DNA of 25,086 bases from a virus. Shown one piece after another: positions 9,232 to 15,705 of the stretch; position 1 is the first letter of the stretch, and every line of letters starts with the position of its first letter. Where the stretch lies: positions 1 through 25,086 of the IMG/VR virus record IMGVR_UViG_3300020438_000257; one strand, given 5' to 3'. The notes beneath the pieces are model-generated. The model worked only from the letters and a program-made list of their open reading frames with translations. It made no database searches and was not told the origin of the DNA. A program made the translations under genes and the position numbers.

Positions 9232-11421
9232 TTATCCTCTTTGATAGAATCTAGGTGCATATTGTCCTTCCCATGACATTTTGTTTAAAGAAGCAGGGAA
9301 GGGTGAATTACTAAAGATTCTAAATCTAAAGAATTCGTTTCTTCGGTAAATTGGTACTGTAAATAGTACTTTCTGAAAGATAGGTAAGTCATCAGTAAGA
9401 TAAGACTCTGAGTAAGTAACAGAACTAATATCAGTATAGTCAAAAGTATTATCAATATCAGTAATCTGAAAAGACACTGATCCAGAATCCTGGAAGGAAA
9501 ACTTATATCTTGAAATAATTAAAGATGCAGTATAATCAGATCCAGCTGCAGCTCTCATATAAGTAGTAGGTAAATCATAGATCATTTCATATCTATAGCC
9601 AAGAATAAAATTAGCTTGATCACCAGTACGATCACCAGGTGTTGTAAATGTACCGTTAGATTGAACAGTAAGTGGAAACAACATACCTCTACTATTTGCA
9701 GTAGAAGTACCAGAAACTGAACTAAGCACTATAATGGGTTCATACTTAGTACTATCTATAATCGGATAGTTAGAAGTAGGTGTAATAGTAGTTATATCTG
9801 TTGTTGCATTATAAGTAACTGAAGTTAAATCTTTTGTCCAAATATCTAGATAAGGACCAATACCCTTAAACGTAGCATTAGTTGTATCCTTATTTAGAAG
9901 TAGTTCAGCATCTGCTGATTCATTCAGAGGTGCACTTGTTACTACAAGCTTACCATCTGTTGATATAATAGTAAAAATATTATCAGCATTAAATACACAG
10001 CTAATGACATTGCCTGGAAGCTTCCATTTAAACCATGCATTCATAACCCTTTGTTGACCCTCTACATGAGTTTTAAAAAACCACATGTATTCTTGGTTGC
10101 TATCGGATAGAACTATAAATCTATTTTGTGGATTAGCATATAGGTTATTAACAGTAGACGGTACATACTCAGGAGCTAATTTACTGGCTTCAGTAACCAT
10201 GGGATCATTTTCCATACCTCTTGTTATCATCATCAAGGTACGTGTAAAGTTAGCTGACTTATTTATGTAATAAAATTCTTCTCCTAATTCAACTGGTGTA
10301 ACAACAGGATCTAACTCATAGTTACTAATTGATTTGATAATTGCAGTCTGTGGAGTAACAACACCTTGATCAGCAAAGAGGATGAACTGCTCATTATTAC
10401 TGAACAGAACTAACCCCTGAGGGGCTGGAAGAACGCTTGTAAGCAGGATTGACCGAACACTCACAGCGTTCAAATCAACAGGGTCAGAGGCGATTAGAAC
10501 CTGTGCAGACTTAGCGTAGAAATCAACAGCTTGATTACCAGCGTTAATATAATCAGGTCTAAGTGAAGATGATAAAATTACATTAGCATTAGATAGAAAC
10601 CCAATCCTATTAAAGTATGAGAAACAATCCTGAATAGTTTGATTAACAAAACTAGGATGTGGATTAGTTTCGTTATCTCCTACTGATCTATCAACATAAT
10701 TAGCTTCTTCAAAAGTAAATTCAGTAGCTGAAACTTTACGAAGAACATGAGGTGCAGTCCAGTTATCAAACCCAGCTGTAATACCAGGCTTAGCTACTTC
10801 AGTCCAAGCATTATTAATATATTGAACGTAGTAATCATCCTTATCAGTGTCTTTAGAATTGACAATCTGATAGACAATTGTAGTAGAAATAGTACCAGTC
10901 GGAAGATCTGCATAAGTAGATACACGTTCTACAGTTGCAGCAGGAATAGTTGTTGAACTTTCAGTAACTACCTTAGATCTATTTAAAAGAATGTTTGATT
11001 TTTCTACTGACAATACTTTGTAGTTATCTCTATTAGAACCGCTTAGGTATGTATTACCAGCAGATCCATCACTATGAGCAGGAAAATTAACTGTACATGC
11101 AGTTCCACTAAAATCCCATATTTTAATATTACCATAGGAAGTAATAGTACCACTTCCATCTACAGTAGCAGGTATAATTACACCAAAATATGGTTCATCG
11201 TCTTGTCTAATAATAGAAAACCAAAAACCATTTGCACCTTCTGCTGCTGTAATACCAGGAAGAGTGAATAGATATTGAGTTCCAACTCGTTTCTGTAGAC
11301 CGAAAGTAATATCCGGTACTCCATTTTGTATGTCATTCATAAAACCTGGAGCCATCTCGACTTCAGATTGTTGAGAGACACCAGGAATAAATGTTGGAAT
11401 AGTTTGTGTTACTGCTGCCAT
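9232..11421 (-). CDS. Tail tubular protein B (nozzle), T7 gp12-like
   Basis: A 729-residue protein. The N-terminus has the signature of T7-like nozzle proteins: a short IPTFIPGVSQQSE segment followed by NDIQNG and GLQKRVGTQYLF, equivalent to the GISQQP and EGLQKRP segments of T7 gp12. The rest is beta-rich with many Thr, Ser and Asn residues, as expected for a propeller-like tail nozzle. The protein would close the tail tube and anchor tail fibres. Its length is close to T7 gp12 (~794). Its start codon overlaps the stop of the tail tube A gene by one base (TAATG), a common arrangement for coupled translation, which also supports this start. Confidence 0.93.
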   Translation of the reverse strand: MAAVTQTIPTFIPGVSQQSEVEMAPGFMNDIQNGVPDITFGLQKRVGTQYLFTLPGITAAEGANGFWFSIIRQDDEPYFGVIIPATVDGSGTITSYGNIKIWDFSGTACTVNFPAHSDGSAGNTYLSGSNRDNYKVLSVEKSNILLNRSKVVTESSTTIPAATVERVSTYADLPTGTISTTIVYQIVNSKDTDKDDYYVQYINNAWTEVAKPGITAGFDNWTAPHVLRKVSATEFTFEEANYVDRSVGDNETNPHPSFVNQTIQDCFSYFNRIGFLSNANVILSSSLRPDYINAGNQAVDFYAKSAQVLIASDPVDLNAVSVRSILLTSVLPAPQGLVLFSNNEQFILFADQGVVTPQTAIIKSISNYELDPVVTPVELGEEFYYINKSANFTRTLMMITRGMENDPMVTEASKLAPEYVPSTVNNLYANPQNRFIVLSDSNQEYMWFFKTHVEGQQRVMNAWFKWKLPGNVISCVFNADNIFTIISTDGKLVVTSAPLNESADAELLLNKDTTNATFKGIGPYLDIWTKDLTSVTYNATTDITTITPTSNYPIIDSTKYEPIIVLSSVSGTSTANSRGMLFPLTVQSNGTFTTPGDRTGDQANFILGYRYEMIYDLPTTYMRAAAGSDYTASLIISRYKFSFQDSGSVSFQITDIDNTFDYTDISSVTYSESYLTDDLPIFQKVLFTVPIYRRNEFFRFRIFSNSPFPASLNKMSWEGQYAPRFYQRG

Positions 11422-12065
11422 TATCTTGCAAGTGCTTGGTAAGGTTCATAGCTTTGATACCAATTACCTTCATCGTTATAGCCATGAAAATAACGACGGA
11501 TCTGTTGGGTTTCATACTCAAGAGCAAAAGCTTTAACTTGTGCTTCTTGTTGTTGCAACATAGCAACTTGTGGTTGATCACCAGTAGTACGTTGAGCAAA
11601 CATTGTTGATGCTCTAGCAATAATATATGATTGAATAGTTACTGGAATGGTTACATAATCATTAAACCAGACGATGTCACAGCAAGGTCTAGATGTCCAA
11701 ATAAATGTATGACTGATAATATCATATAATTTTCTAACAACAGAACCTGTTGGAGAGATAGAATCTCTAGAACGTAGTACAGCTCTCTTATTAGCATTCT
11801 CTGCCTTATCAGGAGAAAGCATACATTGCAGCATACCTTCAGGTACATCAACAGTACCATCAGAATTTAAAGACATAGAATAGTGATATTCTTTATTGAA
11901 AGTCCATCCTTCAGCCTGCACATCCCTAGACACCTGCATAAGGGTGTCATAAGCAATTGCAACGTCCGGGTTGGATTGTTCAAGGGTTGTGACAGGAGCT
12001 TGCCCAATGCTTTGAAGCATTTGATTAACAGCATTTAGCTCGCTTTTAGATTTAGATAGAGTCAT
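11421..12065 (-). CDS. Tail tubular protein A (adaptor/gatekeeper), T7 gp11-like
   Basis: A 214-residue protein. The N-terminal SELNAVNQMLQSIGQAPV segment and the VSRDVQAEGWTFN segment match the hallmark of T7-like tail tube A proteins, which form the ring joining the portal to the nozzle. Length is similar to T7 gp11 (~196). The C-terminus ends in Tyr/Gln-rich sequence. It follows the terminator at 12092-12117, so it depends on terminator read-through or on an unidentified promoter. There is no clear Shine-Dalgarno sequence; a small hairpin lies directly before the ATG. Confidence 0.92.
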   Translation of the reverse strand: MTLSKSKSELNAVNQMLQSIGQAPVTTLEQSNPDVAIAYDTLMQVSRDVQAEGWTFNKEYHYSMSLNSDGTVDVPEGMLQCMLSPDKAENANKRAVLRSRDSISPTGSVVRKLYDIISHTFIWTSRPCCDIVWFNDYVTIPVTIQSYIIARASTMFAQRTTGDQPQVAMLQQQEAQVKAFALEYETQQIRRYFHGYNDEGNWYQSYEPYQALAR

Positions 12066-12066
12066 A

Positions 12067-12081
12067 TGAGATTGGGTCTCA
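12067..12081 (-). promoter_or_regulatory. Small hairpin directly before tail tube A start
   Basis: On the minus strand TGAGA-CCCAA-TCTCA can form a 5-bp stem with a 5-base loop, ending one base before the ATG at 12065. No Shine-Dalgarno motif is seen in this leader. The hairpin could affect initiation, but five pairs may arise by chance. Confidence 0.25.
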
Positions 12082-12091
12082 ATAAGGAATT

Positions 12092-12117
12092 AAAAAAAAA
12101 GGCTCCCGAAGGAGCCC
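12092..12117 (-). terminator. Intrinsic terminator after the capsid block (T7 T-phi position)
   Basis: The minus strand reads GGCTCC-TTCG-GGAGCC followed by nine T residues: a 6-bp GC-rich stem closed by the very stable TTCG tetraloop, with a U-tract. It lies between the two small genes that follow the capsid gene and tail tube A. T7 has its single major terminator, T-phi, at the same place, where partial read-through lowers expression of tail genes relative to capsid. This is the clearest terminator in the window. Confidence 0.92.
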
Positions 12118-12127
12118 GTTATTATTA

Positions 12128-12346
12128 TCAGGAACGATCCACAGCGGGAGCGTCAGCCTCTTGACCATTGCCATAGGCAAAGCGGAGACTCTTGGTGTAG
12201 CTGGATACAGAAGAAGCAGCTACAGCAGATCCATAGCCACTCTGAGAGCGTGCTACAGAAGCGCGAATGGCAGCATCGCCACCACTCACAGCAAAGTTAT
12301 TACCAGCGACACCATTGTCGCCAGCAGCAGATACAGGATTAGCCAT
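12128..12346 (-). CDS. Small Ala/Ser-rich protein of unknown function downstream of capsid gene
   Basis: A 72-residue ORF starting with MANPVSAAGDNGVAGNNF, rich in Ala, Ser and Gly, with no recognised domain, signal peptide or membrane segment. It lies between the capsid gene and the terminator, only 13 nt after the preceding micro-ORF, so it would be on the abundant capsid transcript. No Shine-Dalgarno sequence is visible before the ATG. Base composition is richer in G+C than the tail genes and similar to the capsid gene, which supports coding. A minor structural or head-decoration role is possible but is only inferred from position. Confidence 0.6.
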   Translation of the reverse strand: MANPVSAAGDNGVAGNNFAVSGGDAAIRASVARSQSGYGSAVAASSVSSYTKSLRFAYGNGQEADAPAVDRS

Positions 12347-12359
12347 AATGTATTTTTAA

Positions 12360-12509
12360 TTAAGCAGAACGTCCAGCTTCAATACCAAAGAAAGGATCTT
12401 GAGTAGATGAAGCAACTGGATTTGAAGGTTTTACATTTCGGTCCTTATCTTGACAAGCAACAGAAGGATCGATAACCTTACGTGCTGATGTTCCAGGAGT
12501 AGCAGGCAT
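12360..12509 (-). CDS. 49-residue protein of unknown function immediately after capsid gene
   Basis: Starts at ATG 12509 (MPATPGTSARKVIDPS) and ends at TAA 12360-12362. A GAGG Shine-Dalgarno motif lies six bases before the ATG, which is better than most genes here. The start is 8 nt downstream of the capsid stop. The protein is Pro/Ser/Ala-rich with a single Cys, with no membrane segment or recognised domain. Its place on the capsid transcript, ahead of the terminator, suggests a virion or assembly role, but nothing in the sequence identifies it. Confidence 0.6.
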   Translation of the reverse strand: MPATPGTSARKVIDPSVACQDKDRNVKPSNPVASSTQDPFFGIEAGRSA

Positions 12510-12517
12510 GATATACC

Positions 12518-13606
12518 TCAGCTATAAGAAACAGAATCAGCAGCCCACAGCTCAATAGCAGCGGCAGGGTTCAAGGTTCCAGCACCCATTGCAAGACGAC
12601 CAACAACGATGTCACCTTGATACATGGTGCGGACATCAGATCCAGTGGTCTGGACTTGAGGACCAATAGCTTCAACAACAGCAGCAGCATCCTTCTGATA
12701 AATCAGACCAGCGTGCTTACTGAAGTCACCACCATAGAAGTTGTTCTCACCAGCAACAGCAGTGACATTGCCACCACTCAGCATGAAGGGGAGGTTGTTA
12801 GAACGCTTGATAGAAATACCAGCGATCTCATACAGACCTTCACCACTGTTCAGGTTGCCCTGAGTGTTGCCATAGTCACGATTCAAGATGTTTGTATCAA
12901 CCTGAGATACGAGTGCGTAGTACTGACGTGGTGACAGTACAGCGAAACGACCTTCGCGGGGTACATTCTTTTCATCGAGGATTGACGCGGCTTCATAGAA
13001 ACCGTCAACCAGTGCCTGTGCATTGAACTCTTTATTAGCACCAAGAGCGATGGTAGAACCACCGGGCTCAGGACCAGGTGCAGCAGTCACAGGGTGAGCT
13101 TCGCGTGCAGCCAGAGCGACAGTACGGAAGATCTTTTTGTCATAAGCTTCAGCCAGAGCATATCCAATCTTCTTGGAGATCTCTGAACGGAGGCTGTAAT
13201 GAGCCAGAGTTTCATCAAGGTCATAAACGAAAGCTGAACTAATCAGCAGGTCATCCATGACAATTGTTTTCTCTGCCACCGGGGGATCACCAGATCCAAG
13301 AATCGGAGTTCCAGGAGTATGGTAATCAGCAGTCATGCGACCGGTGAAGATGAATTGCATGGACTTACCGTTACGAAGCTGACGGTTCTGAACCGTGCCT
13401 TTAGCGATACATGCAGATTCATAAGCCTTGAACATCTCACCACTAAAAAGCTTGAGATACAAGGCATACTTTCCAGTATCTACACCAGGCTGATAACCAG
13501 GAGTAGTAGCGTTAGTAGCTGTGGAAAGTGCAAGTTGTGGGCTAGAGTTAATCGAACCCAACGGAGTAGAAGTACTATTAGGAGGAGTACCAGCAGTAGC
13601 AGTCAT
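12518..13606 (-). CDS. Major capsid protein, T7 gp10-like (HK97 fold)
   Basis: A 362-residue protein. The first ~40 residues are Thr/Ser/Asn-rich and flexible. Then come the VDTGKYALYLKLFSGEMFKAYE region, the VQNRQLRNGKSMQFIFTGR segment and the EISKKIGYALAEAYDKK helix region, all typical of T7-like capsid proteins with the HK97 fold; length is close to T7 gp10A (345). It would form the icosahedral shell around the scaffold. It lies in the expected order after portal and scaffold. The gene is G+C-richer than the tail genes and uses more C-ending codons, consistent with high expression. No Shine-Dalgarno sequence precedes the ATG (the leader reads CCTCTTTAAAACA), and the leader contains several potential RNA structures described separately. 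No C-terminal frameshift extension (gp10B-like) is evident, as the next genes start within a few bases. Confidence 0.94.
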   Translation of the reverse strand: MTATAGTPPNSTSTPLGSINSSPQLALSTATNATTPGYQPGVDTGKYALYLKLFSGEMFKAYESACIAKGTVQNRQLRNGKSMQFIFTGRMTADYHTPGTPILGSGDPPVAEKTIVMDDLLISSAFVYDLDETLAHYSLRSEISKKIGYALAEAYDKKIFRTVALAAREAHPVTAAPGPEPGGSTIALGANKEFNAQALVDGFYEAASILDEKNVPREGRFAVLSPRQYYALVSQVDTNILNRDYGNTQGNLNSGEGLYEIAGISIKRSNNLPFMLSGGNVTAVAGENNFYGGDFSKHAGLIYQKDAAAVVEAIGPQVQTTGSDVRTMYQGDIVVGRLAMGAGTLNPAAAIELWAADSVSYS

Positions 13607-13635
13607 TGTTTTAAAGAGGTATAGTTAGCAAAGTT

Positions 13636-13653
13636 CCTCTATCGCGATAGAAG
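13636..13653 (-). promoter_or_regulatory. Palindromic hairpin in capsid gene leader, with a competing pairing
   Basis: A perfect 12-bp palindrome, CTATCGCGATAG (13639-13650), sits 33 bases upstream of the capsid ATG. In RNA the wider sequence can form CTTCTAT-CGCG-ATAGAGG, seven pairs including one G-U. The AGAGG in its 3' arm can instead pair with CCTCT at 13615-13619, just before the start codon. The two pairings exclude each other. A protein-binding operator is an alternative for a palindrome of this kind. Function is unproven. Confidence 0.4.
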
Positions 13654-13675
13654 GTATTCAGTTGTAATATGTTGT

Positions 13676-13695
13676 TTCGGTTATTACCCACCGAA
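13676..13695 (-). promoter_or_regulatory. 6-bp hairpin in capsid gene leader
   Basis: The minus strand can pair TTCGGT with ACCGAA around the loop GGGTAATA. The GGTGGGT inside this element also occurs in the short psbA leader (15681-15696). That makes a shared phage promoter core one possibility, but two copies of a 7-mer are weak evidence. It is not followed by a T-tract, so it is not a terminator. Confidence 0.3.
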
Positions 13696-13742
13696 CCGGT
13701 TGCGGCAGTAGACGTATCCTCGGAAGGGATCTAAAGCCAAAT

Positions 13743-13789
13743 ATTGACGGGAGGACTTGCACCTCCCTGTGAGCTTTTACTCAGCCAAT
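13743..13789 (-). ncRNA. Candidate structured RNA: compact three-way junction with T-arm-like hairpin
   Basis: On the minus strand ATTGGC pairs with GTCAAT (six pairs, one G-U). They enclose two hairpins: TGAG-TAAAAG-CTCA (4 bp) and GGGAGG-TGCAAGT-CCTCCC (6 bp, 7-base loop). The second resembles a tRNA T-arm: the loop TGCAAGT differs at its second base from the common TTCAAGT. A complete tRNA cannot be drawn, because only 47 bases are enclosed and there is no anticodon arm. The element overlaps the stop of the 35-residue micro-ORF. It could be a leader structure, a processing site or a tRNA-like remnant. No known riboswitch class was recognised. Confidence 0.3.
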
Positions 13790-13888
13790 TTCTTTATAAA
13801 TCACACCGCGATAGCGCAGAGCATCAACGTGATAACGATGAGCTTTCTTCTGCTGCTTAGCGAGAAAACGAATGAGATTCATAGACAT
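13781..13888 (-). CDS. 35-residue basic micro-protein with a YRGVxY motif (DUF4278-like)
   Basis: The ATG at 13888 opens MSMNLIRFLAKQQKKAHRYH, and the C-terminal part contains ALRYRGVIYKEIG before TGA at 13781. The LxYRGVxY pattern is the core of the DUF4278 family, short proteins known from cyanobacteria and cyanophages. The N-terminal half is basic and amphipathic. A weak AGGT motif lies eight bases upstream of the ATG; a second in-frame ATG is at 13882. The gene sits alone between two structured leader segments, just upstream of the capsid gene. Function is unknown, and a leader-peptide role cannot be excluded. The G+C-rich third positions support genuine translation. Confidence 0.6.
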   Translation of the reverse strand: MSMNLIRFLAKQQKKAHRYHVDALRYRGVIYKEIG

Positions 13889-13891
13889 AAT

Positions 13892-13960
13892 TAGTACCTA
13901 GTAATCCACGCCCCGTTCCATGCGTGGTAGATATGCGACCAATTAAGGTTGAACGTACTA
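13892..13960 (-). promoter_or_regulatory. Structured leader: outer stem with inner GC hairpin before the YRG micro-ORF
   Basis: TAGTAC at 13955-13960 can pair with GTACTA at 13892-13897 on the minus strand, enclosing the hairpin CCACGC-(10 bases)-GCGTGG at 13906-13927. The outer stem ends four bases before the ATG at 13888. This 77-nt gap after the small membrane gene is one of the few real intergenic spaces in the window, so a promoter or processing site here is plausible. No T7-type or sigma-70 promoter could be recognised with confidence. Confidence 0.35.
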
Positions 13961-13965
13961 GATAA

Positions 13966-14124
13966 TTATTCTGGAAGAATATTCTTTTTGACAAGTTCTA
14001 CTGCAGCATCGTCAAGACTGTTATCAGTAGACTTAGCGTAAGCACTAAGGAGATCAATAACAAGTTTCTTTACCGATGTAGAAGTTAGAAATGCAAACAA
14101 AATCGGTTTAATGATTGTAATCAT
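13966..14124 (-). CDS. Small protein with N-terminal hydrophobic helix, unknown function
   Basis: From ATG 14124 the protein is 52 residues, starting MITIIKPILFAFLTSTSVKK, with a hydrophobic first ~14 residues and then an amphipathic helix and an acidic C-terminal part ending NILPE. It overlaps the preceding gene by 17 nt. A longer form from a TTG at 14166 (66 residues) adds WTVLLIAIITM and would give a ~24-residue membrane segment. Neither start has a good Shine-Dalgarno sequence. Neighbouring a membrane-anchored coiled-coil gene, it could be a holin or lysis accessory protein, but no lysis family is recognised. Both the start and the function are uncertain. Confidence 0.5.
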   Translation of the reverse strand: MITIIKPILFAFLTSTSVKKLVIDLLSAYAKSTDNSLDDAAVELVKKNILPE

Positions 14125-14359
14125 GGTGATTATCGCAATTAGCAAGACGGTCCAGTTTATTTTCAATCCGAACCATATGACCTTCTACACGTTCCAATGC
14201 ACCAGCAAATTCTGATTTAGTTAGATAGTTTTCAGCCATACGTAATTCAGTTTTATCTAAACGTTGATCTAATTCATGGACTCGGGTGTAAAGACCACGA
14301 ATTAAAACACTGAACCCAGTTGCCATAGCAACACCCACGGGTATCAGTGCTTCTATCAT
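14108..14359 (-). CDS. Membrane-anchored coiled-coil protein (possible lysis/spanin-type or holin accessory)
   Basis: From ATG 14359 the protein is 83 residues: MIEALIPVGVAMATGFSVLI forms an N-terminal membrane segment, followed by a charged helix (RLDKTELRMAENYLTKSEFA, then RVEGHMVRIENKLDRL) with heptad-like spacing. The layout of one transmembrane helix plus a short coiled coil is common among phage holin-like and inner-membrane spanin proteins. The start is supported by an ATGA overlap with the stop of the preceding gene. An upstream extension would add a Cys-rich MCCCKPSCCRAS-type segment that looks like a shadow of that gene. The lysis role is an inference from topology and from the membrane-type gene next to it. 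Confidence 0.65.
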   Translation of the reverse strand: MIEALIPVGVAMATGFSVLIRGLYTRVHELDQRLDKTELRMAENYLTKSEFAGALERVEGHMVRIENKLDRLANCDNHHDYNH

Positions 14360-14544
14360 GCGACTCGCTCTGCAGCAGCTGGGCTTACAGCAACACATTG
14401 AGTGTTAGCTTCAACCTTAGCAGCTGTATAATCAGGTGAATCAGAACTACCAATGGTGCTATCAAACAATGCATCACCAGTAGTATTAACTGCATACGTT
14501 ACTGCACTAATTGCAGACGTATAGTTAGGAAGAGAAATAGCCAT
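14356..14544 (-). CDS. 62-residue protein of unknown function downstream of psbA
   Basis: The ORF begins MAISLPNYTSAISAVTYAVN and continues with Asp/Ser/Thr-rich sequence to ERVA. It has a mild hydrophobic stretch near the N-terminus but no clear membrane helix, and I recognise no domain. It starts 36 nt after the psbA stop and its TGA overlaps the next ATG (ATGA), indicating a co-translated pair. The leader is A+T-rich, with a 14-bp TTTTAATATTAAAA palindrome and no Shine-Dalgarno sequence. The regular coding composition and coupling support it as a real gene. Confidence 0.6.
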   Translation of the reverse strand: MAISLPNYTSAISAVTYAVNTTGDALFDSTIGSSDSPDYTAAKVEANTQCVAVSPAAAERVA

Positions 14545-14580
14545 TTTAATATTAAAATAAAGTTTAGGTGGTATAGATAC

Positions 14581-15660
14581 TCAACCAATAACTGGCGCTT
14601 TCAATGCAATAGGTACAATGTTATTAGCAGCCAGATCAAGCGGGAAGTTATGAGCATTACGCTCATGCATTACTTCCATACCAAGACTGGCACGGTTGAG
14701 AATGTCAGCCCACGTGTTAATGACGTGACCCTCACGGGAAACAATTGATTGGTTAAAGTTGAAACCATTGAGATTAAAAGCCATGGTGCTAACACCAAGA
14801 GCTGTAAACCAAATACCAACCACTGGCCAAGCAGCAAGGAAAAAATGCAAGCTACGGCTGTTGTTAAAAGAAGCGTATTGGAAGATAAGACGACCAAAGT
14901 ATCCATGAGCTGCAACAATATTGTATGTCTCTTCTTCTTGTCCAAACTTATATCCATTGTTATGAGATTCAAATTCAGTTGTTTCACGTACGAGTGAAGA
15001 TGTAACCAATGATCCATGCATAGCACTGAACAATGACCCACCAAAGACACCAGCCACACCCATCATGTGGAATGGATGCATCAGGATATTATGCTCAGCT
15101 TGGAACACAAACATATAGTTAAAAGTTCCAGAAATACCAAGCGGCATTGCATCCGAGAATGACCCCTGACCAAAAGGATATACCAGGAACACTGCAGAAG
15201 CTGCTGCCACAGGTGCGGAGTAAGCTACGAAGATCCATGGTCTCATTCCGAGTCGATAACTAAGTTCCCATTCTCTTCCCATGTAAGCATAGATACCAAT
15301 GAGGAAGTGAAAGACGACGAGCTGGAATGGTCCACCGTTGTAGAGCCATTCATCAAGACTTGCGGCTTCCCAGATTGGGTAAAAGTGTAACCCGATTGCG
15401 TTACTTGAGGGAACAACTGCTCCTGAGATAATGTTGTTTCCATAGAGGAGTGATCCTGCGACTGGTTCTCTAATGCCATCGATGTCTACTGGTGGTGCGG
15501 CTATGAATGCGATAATGAAACAGGTGGTGGCTGCGAGTAAACATGGAACCATGAGAACTCCAAACCAACCAACATAAAGACGGTTATTAGTGGACGTCAC
15601 CCACTTACAAAAAGACTCCCAGTTATCTGAGGACTTCTGTTGAATAGTTGTTGCGACCAT
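14581..15660 (-). CDS. psbA: Photosystem II D1 protein (viral psbA), Glu130 type
   Basis: An intact 359-residue D1. Numbering matches cyanobacterial D1 exactly: Tyr161 (YZ), Asp170, Glu189, His190, His198, His215, Ser264-region [13 protein letters not shown], His332, Glu333, Asp342 and Ala344 are all present, so the Mn4CaO5 ligands and chlorophyll, quinone and iron sites are kept. Residue 130 is Glu (MGREWELS), the form tied to high-light D1 in cyanobacteria. A 15-residue C-terminal extension after Ala344 is kept for CtpA processing. Known role of phage D1: it replaces fast-turning host D1 so that photosynthetic electron flow continues during infection. The gene sits between a secreted barrel-like protein gene and small membrane protein genes. 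It is not interrupted by an intron. There is no Shine-Dalgarno sequence, and the 45-bp leader has an unusual G-rich core. The 5' half uses more C-ending codons than the 3' half. Confidence 0.98.
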   Translation of the reverse strand: MVATTIQQKSSDNWESFCKWVTSTNNRLYVGWFGVLMVPCLLAATTCFIIAFIAAPPVDIDGIREPVAGSLLYGNNIISGAVVPSSNAIGLHFYPIWEAASLDEWLYNGGPFQLVVFHFLIGIYAYMGREWELSYRLGMRPWIFVAYSAPVAAASAVFLVYPFGQGSFSDAMPLGISGTFNYMFVFQAEHNILMHPFHMMGVAGVFGGSLFSAMHGSLVTSSLVRETTEFESHNNGYKFGQEEETYNIVAAHGYFGRLIFQYASFNNSRSLHFFLAAWPVVGIWFTALGVSTMAFNLNGFNFNQSIVSREGHVINTWADILNRASLGMEVMHERNAHNFPLDLAANNIVPIALKAPVIG

Positions 15661-15671
15661 AATTAATAATG

Positions 15672-15705
15672 AAAGTTAAACCGACCCACCCACCACAAAG
15701 TTAAA
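15672..15705 (-). promoter_or_regulatory. psbA leader: G-rich core between 9-bp direct repeats
   Basis: The minus strand reads TTTAACTTT, then 16 bases GTGGTGGGTGGGTCGG, then TTTAACTTT again. The first repeat abuts the upstream stop codon and the second ends 11 bases before the psbA ATG. The core has four G-runs (GG, GGG, GGG, GG) separated by one or two bases, enough for a two-layer G-quadruplex. It occupies almost the whole leader and replaces any Shine-Dalgarno motif. It could be a promoter element, an RNA structure or a recombination scar. Confidence 0.45.

Noticed and set aside
13684-13776. Open frame of 30 codons in the capsid leader, containing protein-like DPFRGYVYCRNRFGG
   Set aside because: It has no ATG or GTG start and begins just after a stop. 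A TTG start would leave 18 residues without a ribosome-binding site. Too weak to call.
13743-13789. A tRNA gene
   Set aside because: Only the acceptor-like stem, one short hairpin and a T-arm-like hairpin fit in 47 bases; there is no anticodon arm. Kept only as a structured-RNA candidate.
14360-14398. Cys-rich N-terminal extension of the membrane-anchored coiled-coil protein
   Set aside because: The extension lies over the end of the preceding gene; the ATGA overlap at 14356-14359 gives a better start.
14544-14557. 14-bp palindrome TTTTAATATTAAAA before the 62-residue gene
   Set aside because: It is entirely A+T and short; in A+T-rich leader sequence such palindromes are expected. It has no GC stem for a terminator.
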